A DNA stretch of 64,000 nucleotides, taken from contig CAWBZG010000003.1 in NCBI GenBank assembly GCA_963793245.1, positions 186,001 through 250,000 of the forward strand, written 5' to 3'. Positions 35,153-44,956 of the stretch are shown here, piece after piece. Every line of letters begins with the position of its first letter. Within the stretch, counting starts at the first letter, position 1. Made by a program: the position numbers and the translations under genes. Under the pieces are notes generated by a model. That model had not been told where the DNA came from. It saw nothing but the letters and a program-made list of their open reading frames with translations, and did not search any database. Source of the stretch: CAXBBB01 sp963793245. Its GTDB lineage: Bacteria > Bacteroidota > Rhodothermia > Rhodothermales > BA12.

Positions 35153-35992
35153 ATGTCCCGAACCGAACGCGCCCGCTTTACCCTCGACGCCCTTCGCGAG
35201 CGCACGCCCGAACCCGAGACCGAACTCGCCTACACCAACCCGTTCGAGTTGCTGATCGCCGTCGTCCTGTCGGCTCAGTGCACCGACGCCCGCGTCAACA
35301 AGGTCACGCCCGCGCTGTTCGAAGCCTTTCCCGACGCCCAGGCACTCGCCGCTGCGACACCCGACGACGTATTTCCGTTCATCCGCTCGGTCTCGTATCC
35401 CAACAACAAGGCCAAGCACCTGGCCGGATTGGGTTCGATGCTCATCGATGAGTTTGGGGGCCATGTGCCGCAGACGATTCCTGAACTCATCAAACTGCCG
35501 GGCGTCGGACGGAAGACAGCGCTCGTCGTCACATCGGTTGCGTTCGGAGCCGACGCCGTCGCCGTCGATACGCACGTGTTTCGCGTCTCGAACCGCATTG
35601 GGCTGGTCCCGCCGTCCGCCGATACGCCGCTCAAAGTGGAGCGCTCGCTGGGGAGGGTGATTCCGCGCGACGAGTGGAGTGAGGCGCACCACCTGCTCAT
35701 CCTGCACGGACGCTATACCTGCCTCGCCCGCTCACCCAAGTGTGAGGTGTGCCCGGTCACGTCGGTCTGCGACTACTTCGCCCGGCTCCAGTCGCTACCT
35801 GCTCCCATCGCCGACCTCGACCCCAAACGCGGGCGCTACTTCGCCCCGACCGGCGGCTACTTCGACGAACCTGCCCGCACGACCGACCGCTACGGCGTCG
35901 AGCAACTCGCCCATCCAACCACGATGTCGATGACGGTCTACGACACCAAGACTGGCCGGACGACCAAGAAGGTGCGCGACTTCCGCGTGTGA
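35153..35992 (+). CDS. nth: Endonuclease III
   Basis: A 279-aa base-excision repair glycosylase/AP-lyase that removes oxidised pyrimidines. It shows AVVLSAQCTDARVNKVTPALF, the helix-hairpin-helix LPGVGRKTALVV with the catalytic Lys, VDTHVFRVSNRIGLV with the catalytic Asp, and the [4Fe-4S] loop CLARSPKCEVCPVTSVC (CX6CX2CX5C). Compared with the usual ~210 residues it has an extra C-terminal ~65 residues (DLDPKRGRYFAPTGGYFDEPA...) of unknown role. The ATG at 35153 is preferred over 35096. Confidence 0.95.
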   Translation: MSRTERARFTLDALRERTPEPETELAYTNPFELLIAVVLSAQCTDARVNKVTPALFEAFPDAQALAAATPDDVFPFIRSVSYPNNKAKHLAGLGSMLIDEFGGHVPQTIPELIKLPGVGRKTALVVTSVAFGADAVAVDTHVFRVSNRIGLVPPSADTPLKVERSLGRVIPRDEWSEAHHLLILHGRYTCLARSPKCEVCPVTSVCDYFARLQSLPAPIADLDPKRGRYFAPTGGYFDEPARTTDRYGVEQLAHPTTMSMTVYDTKTGRTTKKVRDFRV

Positions 35993-36065
35993 TCTAACCT
36001 CAAGGCAGATCGTAGAGATAGGCTATCTGGTGGAGCCACGTCGAGGCTACTGAGTTGACGCGGCG

Positions 36066-37332
36066 ATGTCTGAGTCTGCCGCTGTCCCGCTTCGTTATTC
36101 CGAGCTGATCCGGGGCAACCGCAACTTCCGCAGTCTGTGGTTCGGATCGCTCGTGTCGCTGCTGGGCGACTGGTTCAACACGATTGCGCTCTACACGCTG
36201 GTCCGCGAACTGACCGGCTCAGCATTCGCCCTGGGCGCGATCCTGTCGGTCAAGCTGTTGCCGTGGGCGCTCGCGTCGCCGTTCGCCGGAGTGCTGGCCG
36301 ACCGCTTCGACAGGCGCAAGTTGATGATCGGCGCCGATCTGATCCGAGCGGTCCTCGTACTCGGCTTCCTGTTCGTCGACGAGGCGAGTGAGATCGGCTG
36401 GCTGTACGTGCTCGCGGCGCTGCAAGTGATCGTCGGCGCGGTCTTTCAGCCTGCCAAGAATGCGCTGCTGCCGCGCATCGTCGAGCGGCGCGGACTGGTG
36501 ACGGCGAATACAATTCTCTCGGCGACGTGGTCGACGATGCTAGCCGTTGGCGCCGCTGCGGGTGGACTGGCGACGGACGCCTTCGGGCGCGAAACCGTCT
36601 TTCTGCTCGACAGCCTGACCTACCTCGTGTCTGCAGCTTTCCTGTGGCGACTGCGTGTGCCGCCGTCGGACCGAGCCGTGGGCGACGCGCCGCTCTTGGA
36701 GTCGGCTGTCGGTCAGATCGTGAGCGGCTGGCGCTACCTCATCCGACGCCCTGACGTGGGACGCATCGCCCTCGCCAAATGCACGTGGACGCTGGGCGGA
36801 GGCGGCCTCATCTACCTGGCGACGCTGGCGGGCGAGCAGCTGGTCGACGGACGCGCGGCGCTTGGGCATCGGACTCGTGTTCTCCGCGCGGGGTTTGGGG
36901 ACGGGGTTGGGGCCGATTCTGGCGCGGACGTGGTTCAAAGACCAGCGTACGTGGCCCGCCGTGTTGGGCGCCTGTATCGTTGCGAGCGGTGTGTTCTACG
37001 CGCAGCCGGGTCTATGGTCGGTTTCGCTGGCGATGCTGGCGTTCGTGTTCAGCGCGCACGTGGCGAGCGGCGCCAACTGGGTGCTCTCGACGGTCCTGCT
37101 GCAAGAGCGCGCCGACGACGACTTTCGAGGCCGCGTGTTTGCCACGCAGTTTCTGCTGCTGACGCTGTTCGAAACGATCTCTACGCTAGTAGCGAGCGCG
37201 CTGGTCGAAGCCGGAATGTCGCTCTCGACTGGTTTTCTGGTGTTTGGCGGGTTTCAAGTCGTGTGCGGATTGGCATGGCTGGCGCTGATCGTTCCACGTG
37301 AGAAGAGCGCACCCATTACGTATGCGCCGTGA
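36066..37332 (+). pseudogene. MFS transporter, one frameshift
   Basis: The first ~265 residues (MSESAAVPLRYSELIRGNRNFRSLWFGSLVSLLGDWFN ... GGGGLIYLATLAGEQLVDG) form the N-terminal half of an MFS_3/EntS-type exporter with the loop motif GVLADRFDRRKLMIGADLIRA. At about 36860 the frame shifts by one base, and the second half continues as LGIGLVFSARGLGTGLGPI ... ASGANWVLSTVLLQERADDDFRGRVFATQFL to the stop at 37332. Both halves are well conserved, which suggests a very recent mutation or an assembly error. Read without correction, the first half runs on to 37301 with an Arg-rich nonsense tail. Likely role: efflux; substrate unknown. Confidence 0.85.
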
Positions 37333-37363
37333 TTGGCGCTGATTTTGCAGGTACGTGCGCGTT

Positions 37364-39826
37364 ATGACCGATTTCGTCGATCCTGCCGTTCCGCCGCTCT
37401 GGGCGCCCCTCGACGTGCTCGCCGAGCCGGTCGATCAGGCGGCGGCGATGCGTTTGGATCGAGATGAGACCGGCGGTGATACGGCCCCCGCCGACGACCT
37501 TATCGTGCCGCCGTTCGTCCACCGAGGTCCCATCGCGATGCTCCGCGTCGACCGGAACGGCGTCGTGCTCTATGCTAACGATGCCGCATATGAGGTGACG
37601 GGACTCCCGCATCGGCTTGAAGCGTGGCAGATCATGCGCGACCGATTGCTCCCCGAAGACCGCGATGCACTGCGCGATGCGATGCGAGGCGCCATCGACG
37701 GAGCGGCGCAAACCTCGTCGTTCCGCCTCCGCCACGCCGACAGCACGGACCGGCTCGTCGAAGCGCACCTGTTTCCCTCGTCCAATCCCGATGCTGCCGA
37801 TGTCGTCCTGCTCGACCTGACGCAGCAGAGCGAAACCGAGGCGGCGCTGTTTCAGAGTGAGTCGCTCTACAACACGTTTCTTGAGCAGAGTCCGGTCGGC
37901 CTGATTCACCTCGACATGACAGGTACGGTCACGTTCGAGAACCACCAGTTCCGGTCGATCGTCGGAGAGGATGCTGACGACGCGTGGATCGGCCTGAGCG
38001 CGTTCAACGTGCCAGGGTTGAATGGGCTGTTCGGTGGTGCCGTGCGCAGGCTGCTCGCCGGAGATCCTGTCCGTGAACTCGAAGTGCGGTACGCGCCGCA
38101 GCGTCGTCCGCCCCGTCAACTCGTCCTCAACGGCTCGCCGATCTGTCAGGAAGATGGGACGGTCGTCGGCGCTGTCGTGCTGTTTCAAGACGTGACGGAA
38201 GAGCGTGCTCGGCGCAGCGAGAAGCGGTTGCGCGAGCGGTTCACTCGGGCCGAAAGCGCGCTTCGCGAGGCTGTATTTGAGGACGCCGACGAAGGCACGT
38301 TCTGGCGTGAGGCTGCGCGCATCTTTGCCCAAACGCTGGGCGGTCAGCGCGCCGCCGTGCTGTCTCCGCCCGTCACCCTGTCATCGCCGTTTACCGTCGG
38401 CGCGCTGTGGGGCGAGACGGCGAGCGACTTGAAAGGGCTATCGTTCGAGCCGTCCGATCATCCGCCGTTGGCGCGATTGGTCCAGCGCGGCGCTCCGATC
38501 TTGCTACCCGGATTGGCCGACGATCCCTCGTTTCGGCTGAGCGATGCGCGCGAGAGCCTGCTCTTGCCGTTCTTCGATACCGATCTCGACGGCTTCCTAC
38601 TCATCGAGCGCACTCACGGCGGCGACCCGCTGCTGACGAGCGTCAACGAGACGTTCGTGCTTGGCTTGGTGCGCCTGTTCGAGACGCTGCTGGCGTGGCT
38701 GCGGTCGACCAACCGCTACCGGCTGACCGTCTCGACGATTCAGGATGCGCTGTTCAACTTTGTGTTCGACGACGGCGCGCGGCACTACCTGTTCGTCACG
38801 CCACAGGTGGGCGCGATCACTGGGCACCAACCCGCCGAGTTTCTGCCGCCCAACGACATCTGGCCTACGCTCGCCGCCGATGCCAATGTCAATGAACTGC
38901 TCGCCGAGCACGACGCGCGTTTGCGCTCGGGGAGAGAGAGCAGCGTCAGTTTCCGCATTCGGCACTCGGCAGGCGGCGGCTATCGATGGATACGGGAGAG
39001 CGCCGTTCCGCACCGTGATGCGACGGGTACGCTGTCCGTCGTCGGTACGCTGGCCGACGTAACCGAGCAGAAGCGCGCCGAAGCGGTCTTGCTCCAGGCC
39101 AAGCAAGATGCCGAAGCGCAAAGCCGCGACAAGACGGCGTTCATCGCTACGCTCTCGCACGAAGTCCGGACGCCGCTGGGCACGATCAGCGGGTTTTCCG
39201 AACTGCTCGAATCCGAACTGGACGACTTCAAGGCGCAGACGGGCGTCGAACTTCCACCGCAGATCGACGAGTTCATCGACACGATCCGGGGCAAGACGCA
39301 TCAGATCCTATCGCTCGTTAACGACATTTTCGATCTCGCCAATCTCGAAACCGGATCGGCTGAACTCGTGCGGGCACCGCTGAACATCAACGACGCCGTC
39401 ACCGAGTCTGTCGGCTTCGTCGCTGAGAAGTTGTCGGATGCCGGAATCGCGCTCTACCTCGACTTGGATCCGTCCGACCCCGAAGTCCTCGTCGACGCCA
39501 ACCGGCTCAAGCAGGCGCTCGACCAACTGCTCTCCAACGCCGCCAAGTTCACGACGGCAGGCTACGTCCGCGTGTCGACTCGGCTCGAAGCCAACCGCGT
39601 CCGTGTCGAAGTCGAAGACACCGGCATCGGCATGGACGCAGCTTACCTGGACAAGCTGTTTACGCCTTTCCTCCAGGAAGACCGCCGCCTGAACCGCGAT
39701 TACGAAGGGACCGGCGTTGGTCTGGCGCTGGCGCACCGCATCATAACGGCCTTGGGCGGCGAGATCACAGCCGAAAGCGAGAAAGGACACGGCTCCACGT
39801 TCCGCATCCTGCTACCCGCTTTGTAG
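37364..39826 (+). CDS. Multi-PAS/GAF sensor histidine kinase, soluble
   Basis: An 820-aa kinase without membrane spans or signal peptide. Order: PAS at ~45-160 (IAMLRVDRNGVVLYANDAAYEVTGL), PAS at ~165-290 (GLIHLDMTGTVTFENHQFRSIVG), a GAF-like region ~300-450, a third PAS ~460-575 with PAC-type end (VVGTLADVTEQKRAEA), HisKA with the phospho-acceptor His599 in LSHEVRTPLG, and the ATPase domain with N box LDQLLSNAAKFT, G1 DTGIGM and G2 GTGVGLALAH. No response regulator is adjacent, so it is an orphan. Its stop codon lies within the 26-bp palindrome at 39823-39848. Confidence 0.93.
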   Translation: MTDFVDPAVPPLWAPLDVLAEPVDQAAAMRLDRDETGGDTAPADDLIVPPFVHRGPIAMLRVDRNGVVLYANDAAYEVTGLPHRLEAWQIMRDRLLPEDRDALRDAMRGAIDGAAQTSSFRLRHADSTDRLVEAHLFPSSNPDAADVVLLDLTQQSETEAALFQSESLYNTFLEQSPVGLIHLDMTGTVTFENHQFRSIVGEDADDAWIGLSAFNVPGLNGLFGGAVRRLLAGDPVRELEVRYAPQRRPPRQLVLNGSPICQEDGTVVGAVVLFQDVTEERARRSEKRLRERFTRAESALREAVFEDADEGTFWREAARIFAQTLGGQRAAVLSPPVTLSSPFTVGALWGETASDLKGLSFEPSDHPPLARLVQRGAPILLPGLADDPSFRLSDARESLLLPFFDTDLDGFLLIERTHGGDPLLTSVNETFVLGLVRLFETLLAWLRSTNRYRLTVSTIQDALFNFVFDDGARHYLFVTPQVGAITGHQPAEFLPPNDIWPTLAADANVNELLAEHDARLRSGRESSVSFRIRHSAGGGYRWIRESAVPHRDATGTLSVVGTLADVTEQKRAEAVLLQAKQDAEAQSRDKTAFIATLSHEVRTPLGTISGFSELLESELDDFKAQTGVELPPQIDEFIDTIRGKTHQILSLVNDIFDLANLETGSAELVRAPLNINDAVTESVGFVAEKLSDAGIALYLDLDPSDPEVLVDANRLKQALDQLLSNAAKFTTAGYVRVSTRLEANRVRVEVEDTGIGMDAAYLDKLFTPFLQEDRRLNRDYEGTGVGLALAHRIITALGGEITAESEKGHGSTFRILLPAL

Positions 39827-39848
39827 CGACGTTATATAACGTCGCTAC
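39823..39848. repeat. 26-bp perfect palindrome shared by two stop codons
   Basis: GTAGCGACGTTAT is followed by its exact reverse complement. The left arm contains the TAG stop of the histidine kinase (39824-39826) and the right arm the stop of queG (39845-39847, minus). Arms resemble the 28847 element (GTA..G.CG) but the core is TTATATAA. Confidence 0.92.
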
Positions 39849-40804
39849 GGCGTTTCCGCATTCCGCAGCGCTACCCCGACGTTGCGCAGGAATCCGCCGA
39901 GCTTGGCGCGCTTGACGGGGTTCTTGCGAAACCGCTTGGCGAAGGCTTCCAGGTCGAGTTCGGCCCATCGCTCCAAGTGCGTGTCGACGATGCCGTCGCG
40001 CGGGGCGAAGCGGGGTTCGGTCGTGGTACGCTTGAATTTATTCCACGGACACACGTCCTGGCAGATGTCGCAGCCGAAGATCCAACTTCCGAAATCCTGA
40101 GCCAGATCGTCGGGAATCGCGTCGGTCTTGTTCTCGATCGTCTGATACGAGATACACCGCCGCGCGTCGACGGCGTAGGGTTGGTAGATCGCATCCGTCG
40201 GACACGCGTCGATGCAGCGCGTGCAGGTGCCGCAGTGGTCAGCCGTAAACGGTTCGTCGGCATCGAGCGCTACGTCGACGATCAACTCACCGATGAAGAA
40301 GAACGAGCCTCGGTCGCGCGTGAGCAGATTGGAGTGCTTGCCCATCCACCCCAGCCCGGCCCGCTGCGCCCACGCTTTGTCGAGAACCGGAGCCGAGTCG
40401 ACGAACGCTCGTCCGCCGCACCCGCCCGTCCGCTCATCGAGCCAATTGAACAGCGCGAAGAGCTTGTCTTTGAGCACGTCGTGGTAATCGTCGCCCCACG
40501 CATACCGGCTGACCTTGCCGATCCGCGAGTCGTTAGGTCTAGGCTCCGGCTGGTAGTACGAGTGCAGAACCGACACGACAGATTGCGCCCCGTCGACCAA
40601 CCGGCACGGGTCGACGCGTTTCTCGAAGTTGCGCTCCATCCACGCCATCGACCCGTTGCGCCCCTCGGTCAGCCACGTCTCAAGGCGTTCGGCTTCTTCG
40701 TCCAGTCGCTCGGCGCGCGAGATCCCACATACGTCGAAGCCCAGCCGAGTCGCTTCGGCTTTGAGGTCGGCAGTAAGGAGGCGGCGGGCAGCGTCGGTCG
40801 TCAC
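39845..40804 (-). CDS. queG: Epoxyqueuosine reductase
   Basis: A 319-aa cobalamin- and iron-sulfur-dependent enzyme that makes the last step of queuosine, a tRNA wobble modification. Two [4Fe-4S] motifs are clear: CGTCTRCIDACP and CDICQDVCPWN. The N-terminal half has VLHSYYQPEP, VSRYAWGDDYHDVLKDKL and FVDSAPVLDKAWAQRAGLGWMGKHSNLL, typical of QueG. The start is GTG, immediately after the U-rich side of a strong hairpin; no better start exists nearby. No HEAT-repeat C-terminal extension is present. Confidence 0.95.
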   Translation of the reverse strand: MTTDAARRLLTADLKAEATRLGFDVCGISRAERLDEEAERLETWLTEGRNGSMAWMERNFEKRVDPCRLVDGAQSVVSVLHSYYQPEPRPNDSRIGKVSRYAWGDDYHDVLKDKLFALFNWLDERTGGCGGRAFVDSAPVLDKAWAQRAGLGWMGKHSNLLTRDRGSFFFIGELIVDVALDADEPFTADHCGTCTRCIDACPTDAIYQPYAVDARRCISYQTIENKTDAIPDDLAQDFGSWIFGCDICQDVCPWNKFKRTTTEPRFAPRDGIVDTHLERWAELDLEAFAKRFRKNPVKRAKLGGFLRNVGVALRNAETP

Positions 40805-40807
40805 GAA

Positions 40808-40853
40808 AGCGAGATGGGGCTGCTCGCGTCAACGCAGGCAGCCCCATCTCGCT
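40808..40853 (-). terminator. Strong hairpin between ompA-like gene and queG
   Basis: A 16-bp perfect stem: AGCGAGATGGGGCTGC (40808-40823) with GCAGCCCCATCTCGCT (40838-40853). On the minus strand it is followed by TTTC and then directly by the GTG start of queG. It lies 14 bp beyond the stop of the upstream OmpA-like gene. Confidence 0.8.
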
Positions 40854-40866
40854 CCGATTTGCCGAA

Positions 40867-42000
40867 TTACAGCGATCCGGCGGCTCTACACATGCGGGGG
40901 AGCGATTCGACGCGGCGGTTGCCGATGCATCCGTCGCCATCTTTGCCTTTGCCACACGTCGCCAGACCACGCCCGACGGCACCTAGCGAAATACGCTCGC
41001 GCTCGATTCCGGCATCGATGTAGAAGTCGTACACGCTCTGTGCCCGAGCACGCGACACGCGGAGAGCATCGGTGCCTTCCGACCGGTCCGTATACCCGAT
41101 CACGTCGACGCAACACAGCGGATTGAACCGGAGCGCCTGCACGTTGGCGTTGAGCAGGGCACGGGCTTCGGCGTCGACCGTCGTGCTGTTGAGCGCGAAG
41201 TAGATCGTATTCAACTCGATCAGCGTGCACTCCTCACGGATCGGCGTCGGACGCGCGATCGGCGGCTGATAGGGCGGGATTACCGAGACGGGTGGGAGAG
41301 GCGGCGGCGGAATGTACTGGACTTCGCGGTCCTTTCGGTCGAGTCCAAACCTGAACCCGGCCAGCACGAGCGACGTGTTGTGCGGATTGCGCCCTCCGTT
41401 CTCGTTGTTGAGCGCGTAGTTAAAATTGAAGCGATACGATCCTTCGACGAAGAACGAGAAGTAGCGGCTGAACGCAAAGTCAACCCCTGCCCCAATGGGA
41501 AAGGCAAACACGCTGCGTTCGGGGCCTGGCGTACCGGCATCTGGAAGGTTGATGCGTTCCTCTGCGGTAAACGGATCGGCGAGCAGGGCACCGAATCCTG
41601 TAAAGAGGTACGGCATGATCGGACTCGTCGACCCCGGAAGTGGTGTGTAGACGACTTCCGGCTCGAACCAGTAGAGGTACTCGCCGAGGAAGGCGTTCTG
41701 ATTCAAGTCGGTGCGGGCGACCTGCCCATCGTCGCGGTCGAAGTTGGTCATTCCCAGCATCATGCGGAAATACCACTGGTCGCTCACGATGGGAAATGAG
41801 CCGAGTAGAACTACGGCTGGATCGTGCGCTGTGATGGAGTTGGCGCCTCGATCCGGTTGATTCAGGTCGACCGGTCCGTAGTACGTGAACAGGCCACCAG
41901 CGATGCCCAAGTGCGCACGCGAGTCGCGAAACTGATTGCTCTGGGCGTAGAGCGGAGTGGATAGAAGGAGCGCGCCCAGTAGGGCGAAGAGGACTTTCAT
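40867..42000 (-). CDS. OmpA-family outer-membrane protein
   Basis: A 377-aa protein with a signal peptide (ends PLYA-QS). Residues ~25-245 form an eight-strand-like outer-membrane barrel (HLGIAGGLFTYYGPVDL ... FSFFVEGSYRFNFNYALNN...LVLAGFRFGLD). A proline-rich linker follows, and the C-terminal OmpA domain has YFALNSTTVDAEARALL and VIGYTDRSEGTDALRVSRARAQSVYDFY, whose Asp and Arg bind peptidoglycan. Extra cysteines (CCVD, ATCGKGKDGDGC) are unusual for the domain. It likely tethers the outer membrane to the cell wall. Start at MKVLFALL; a few residues upstream are also open. Confidence 0.9.
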   Translation of the reverse strand: MKVLFALLGALLLSTPLYAQSNQFRDSRAHLGIAGGLFTYYGPVDLNQPDRGANSITAHDPAVVLLGSFPIVSDQWYFRMMLGMTNFDRDDGQVARTDLNQNAFLGEYLYWFEPEVVYTPLPGSTSPIMPYLFTGFGALLADPFTAEERINLPDAGTPGPERSVFAFPIGAGVDFAFSRYFSFFVEGSYRFNFNYALNNENGGRNPHNTSLVLAGFRFGLDRKDREVQYIPPPPLPPVSVIPPYQPPIARPTPIREECTLIELNTIYFALNSTTVDAEARALLNANVQALRFNPLCCVDVIGYTDRSEGTDALRVSRARAQSVYDFYIDAGIERERISLGAVGRGLATCGKGKDGDGCIGNRRVESLPRMCRAAGSL

Positions 42001-42110
42001 GGGGCAGGGGGGGAAGCAAACAAGCACTCCGCAAAAGCCTTACCAAAGTAATTGGCGATGCGCTTTTGTCCCATATCGAGAGCCTATAGATGAGAGGGAG
42101 GGATACAAAA

Positions 42111-43160
42111 AACAGCGGGCGGATGCGCCGAAGCACACCCGCCCGCTGCGGTCTGTTGTGGACGAGCGCTCGTCAGCCACGCCCGAGAGCGCGACCGACG
42201 AAGCCGGCTCAGTTGTCCATCGTCGAGTTGCAATCCGACGTCATCGGGATCGAGTCGACGCGGCGGAACTGGCTCGTGTCGTCCTTCTTGGTCGTCGTCG
42301 CTCCGACGCGGCCCATGCCCGACATGCTCAGCTGCGAGGCCGAGATACCGTTGTCGACGTAGAACTGCATCACCGCGTTGGCGCGGGCCTCGCTCAGGCT
42401 CTGCGGGTTACGCTCGCGCGGTCCGGCGAAGCCTTCGATGCGCGTCATGATGCAGGCGCAGTCGCGCAGCACTTCGACGTTCTCCATCAGCTCAGCGCGA
42501 GCCTCGGCGGTCAGCACCGACGAGTTGTTCATGAAGTAGGCCGAGTTGAGTTCGGCGATGTCGGCGCACGGGTTGGCCATCATCGCTGCGTTGACGACCT
42601 GCGTCAGCGTAGCGGTGTCGCTACCGGCGTTGTTGCGAACCGTCAGCGAGACCGTGTAGGTACCCGGCTGGCTGTAGACGTGGGTCGGGTTGGCACCCGT
42701 GCCCGTCGTGCCGTCGCCGAAGTTCCACATGTAGTCGAGCGGCGTGTCGCCACGCACGTTCGAGCTGAAGCGGACCGTCTGGCCCGTCGTCGACGGGTTG
42801 GGCGTCGAGTTGATCGAGACCACCGATGCGGCGACCGGCGGCGCAACGACAGTCGTCGTCATCGACTCGCTGTCCATCGAGCGGCCGTTCGAGGCCGTGA
42901 ACGTGACGGTGTAGGTACCGGCGCGGTCGTAGCTGTGCGTGGCGACGAGGCCTGTGCCCATGTTGCCGTCGCCAAAGTCCCAGCGGTACTCGACCGGCTG
43001 CGTGGCGTCCATGTTGACCATCGCTTCGTAGGTGCCGCTCTGTCCAACCTGGAGCGTCGACGGACCGTCGATCGAGAGCACGTCGACAGCGGTGAAGGCC
43101 TTCTTGTTGTTGAACTTCAGACCAAACGACAGGTTGTTCACCAAGTCGAACGGGGCGAAC
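42111..43160. repeat. Direct repeat unit A (3' part of PKD/OmpA gene, copy 1)
   Basis: This segment, from just before the hairpin through the OmpA and PKD coding parts, recurs at 43907-44956 with a constant offset of 1796 bp. By eye I count only a handful of differences over about 1 kb. The similarity falls off near 43160-43200, then resumes in patches. See the two gene entries. Confidence 0.85.
42113..42148 (-). terminator. Intrinsic terminator of PKD/OmpA copy 1
   Basis: CAGCGGGCGG (42113-42122) pairs with CCGCCCGCTG (42139-42148) around a 16-nt loop. On the minus strand it is followed by six T, a textbook intrinsic terminator. Confidence 0.85.
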
Positions 43161-43793
43161 CTACGAACGAACATCGGGCCATACAGAGCACGGGTTAGTT
43201 CATCGCTGTCGATGGCTTCGTCGGGGAAGGCGAAGAGCGACTGGACGCCGAGCGTGAAGGCCGTGCGCGAGTTGAAGAAGTAGTCGACGCCGAGACCGAC
43301 CTGCGGGCCGTACGCAACGGTTGTGTTGCCGAGATCGCCCACGCGGTTGAACGTCGTGATCGCCGCTCCTGCGCCGAGCTTCGATGTACGGCGAGAAGTT
43401 GCCCGGCGTCTGGAGACGTCCGACCGAGTAGAAGGGATACTTTGTCGTGTTCTCGTCCTTATAGAGTCCGTTGCGAGTGTCAAGCGGATATCAATGTGCG
43501 CGGGGACCAGCCGAGGTGGGAAGGTCCGTGATGCCGACGCCAAATCCGATGGCAAATGTCTTGGTGTACTGGTAGCCTATTTCGAGTCCGCCGTAGTAGG
43601 GGATCTTGCCATCGACATGCCTCCATTCGTCGAAGTCTACGTCCGAGTCGTTGTCACCGAGGTAGTTGCTGATGCCAACGCGAGGCGTGAAGTAGAGAGT
43701 TTCGGTGGGACGCAGGTCTTGCGCCCACGAGGCGCCTGCCATCAGCAGGGCCAAGAGCAACAGCGCGGTTGCCTTGAAGGGAGAACGGGTCAT
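42209..43793 (-). pseudogene. PKD-repeat/OmpA outer-membrane protein, copy 1, interrupted
   Basis: From ATG 43793 the protein reads MTRSPFKATALLLLALLMAG (signal peptide, ends ASWA-QD), then barrel strands to LPTSAGPRAH, where a TGA (43491-43493) stops it in frame. The same frame goes on with DENTTKYPFYSVGRLQ to about 43380, where an extra C shifts it. The rest (LGAGAAITTFNRVGDLGN ... ) is open to 42209: barrel end, two PKD domains (YRWDFGDGNMGTG, YMWNFGDGTTGTG), and an OmpA domain (YFMNNSSVLTAEARAEL, SLSEARANAVMQFY). Two lesions make a pseudogene likely. It is the downstream member of a tandem pair. Confidence 0.85.
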
Positions 43794-43906
43794 GAAATAG
43801 CCTCTTTGGGGAGATTGGTGAGAGAGTGCTTCTTCTAAGGAAGCTATGTAAGAGTATACAACAAAGCAGACACGGGGTCAGTTCGTTGCACAATATGCAA
43901 GAAAGG

Positions 43907-44956
43907 AACAGCGGGCGGATGCGCCGAAGCACACCCGCCCGCTGCGGTCTGTTGTGGACGAGCGCTCGTCAGTCCCGCCCGAGAGCGCGACCGACGAAGC
44001 CGGCTCAGTTGTCCATCGTCGAGTTGCAATCCGACGTCATCGGGATCGAGTCGACGCGGCGGAACTGGCTCGTGTCGTCCTTCTTGGTCGTCGTCGCTCC
44101 GACGCGGCCCATGCCCGACATGCTCAGCTGCGAGGCCGAGATACCGTTGTCGACGTAGAACTGCATCACCGCGTTGGCGCGGGCCTCGCTCAGGCTCTGC
44201 GGGTTACGCTCGCGCGGTCCGGCGAAGCCTTCGATGCGCGTCATGATGCAGGCGCAGTCGCGCAGCACTTCGACGTTCTCCATCAGCTCAGCGCGAGCCT
44301 CGGCGGTCAGCACCGACGAGTTGTTCATGAAGTAAGCCGAGTTGAGTTCGGCGATGTCGGCGCACGGGTTGGCCATCATCGCTGCGTTGACGACCTGCGT
44401 CAGCGTAGCGGTGTCGCTACCGGCGTTGTTGCGAACCGTCAGCGAGACCGTGTAGGTACCCGGCTGGCTGTAGACGTGCGTCGGGTTGGCACCCGTGCCC
44501 GTCGTGCCGTCGCCGAAGTTCCACATGTAATCGAGCGGCGTGTCGCCACGCACGTTCGAGCTGAAGCGGACCGTCTGGCCCGTCGTCGACGGGTTGGGCG
44601 TCGAGTTGATCGAGACCACCGATGCGGCGACCGGCGGCGCAACGACAGTCGTCGTCATCGACTCGCTGTCCATCGAGCGGCCGTTCGAGGCCGTGAACGT
44701 GACGGTGTAGGTACCGGCGCGGTCGTAGCTGTGCGTGGCGACGAGGCCTGTGCCCATGTTGCCGTCGCCAAAGTCCCAGCGGTACTCGACCGGCTGCGTG
44801 GCGTCCATGTTGACCATCGCTTCGTAGGTGCCGCTCTGTCCAACCTGGAGCGTCGACGGACCGTCGATCGAGAGCACGTCGACAGCGGTGAAGGCCTTCT
44901 TGTTGTTGAACTTCAGGCCAAACGACAGGTTGCTCACCAGGTCGAAACGGGGCGAC
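43907..44956. repeat. Direct repeat unit B (3' part of PKD/OmpA gene, copy 2)
   Basis: Near-identical partner of 42111-43160, offset 1796 bp. It includes the CAGCGGGCGG hairpin and the coding region for both PKD domains and the OmpA domain. Confidence 0.85.
43909..43944 (-). terminator. Hairpin after PKD/OmpA copy 2
   Basis: Same stem and loop as 42113-42148. Here the minus-strand continuation is TTCCTTTCTTG rather than six T, so termination should be weaker and copy 2 transcripts may read into copy 1. Confidence 0.65.
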
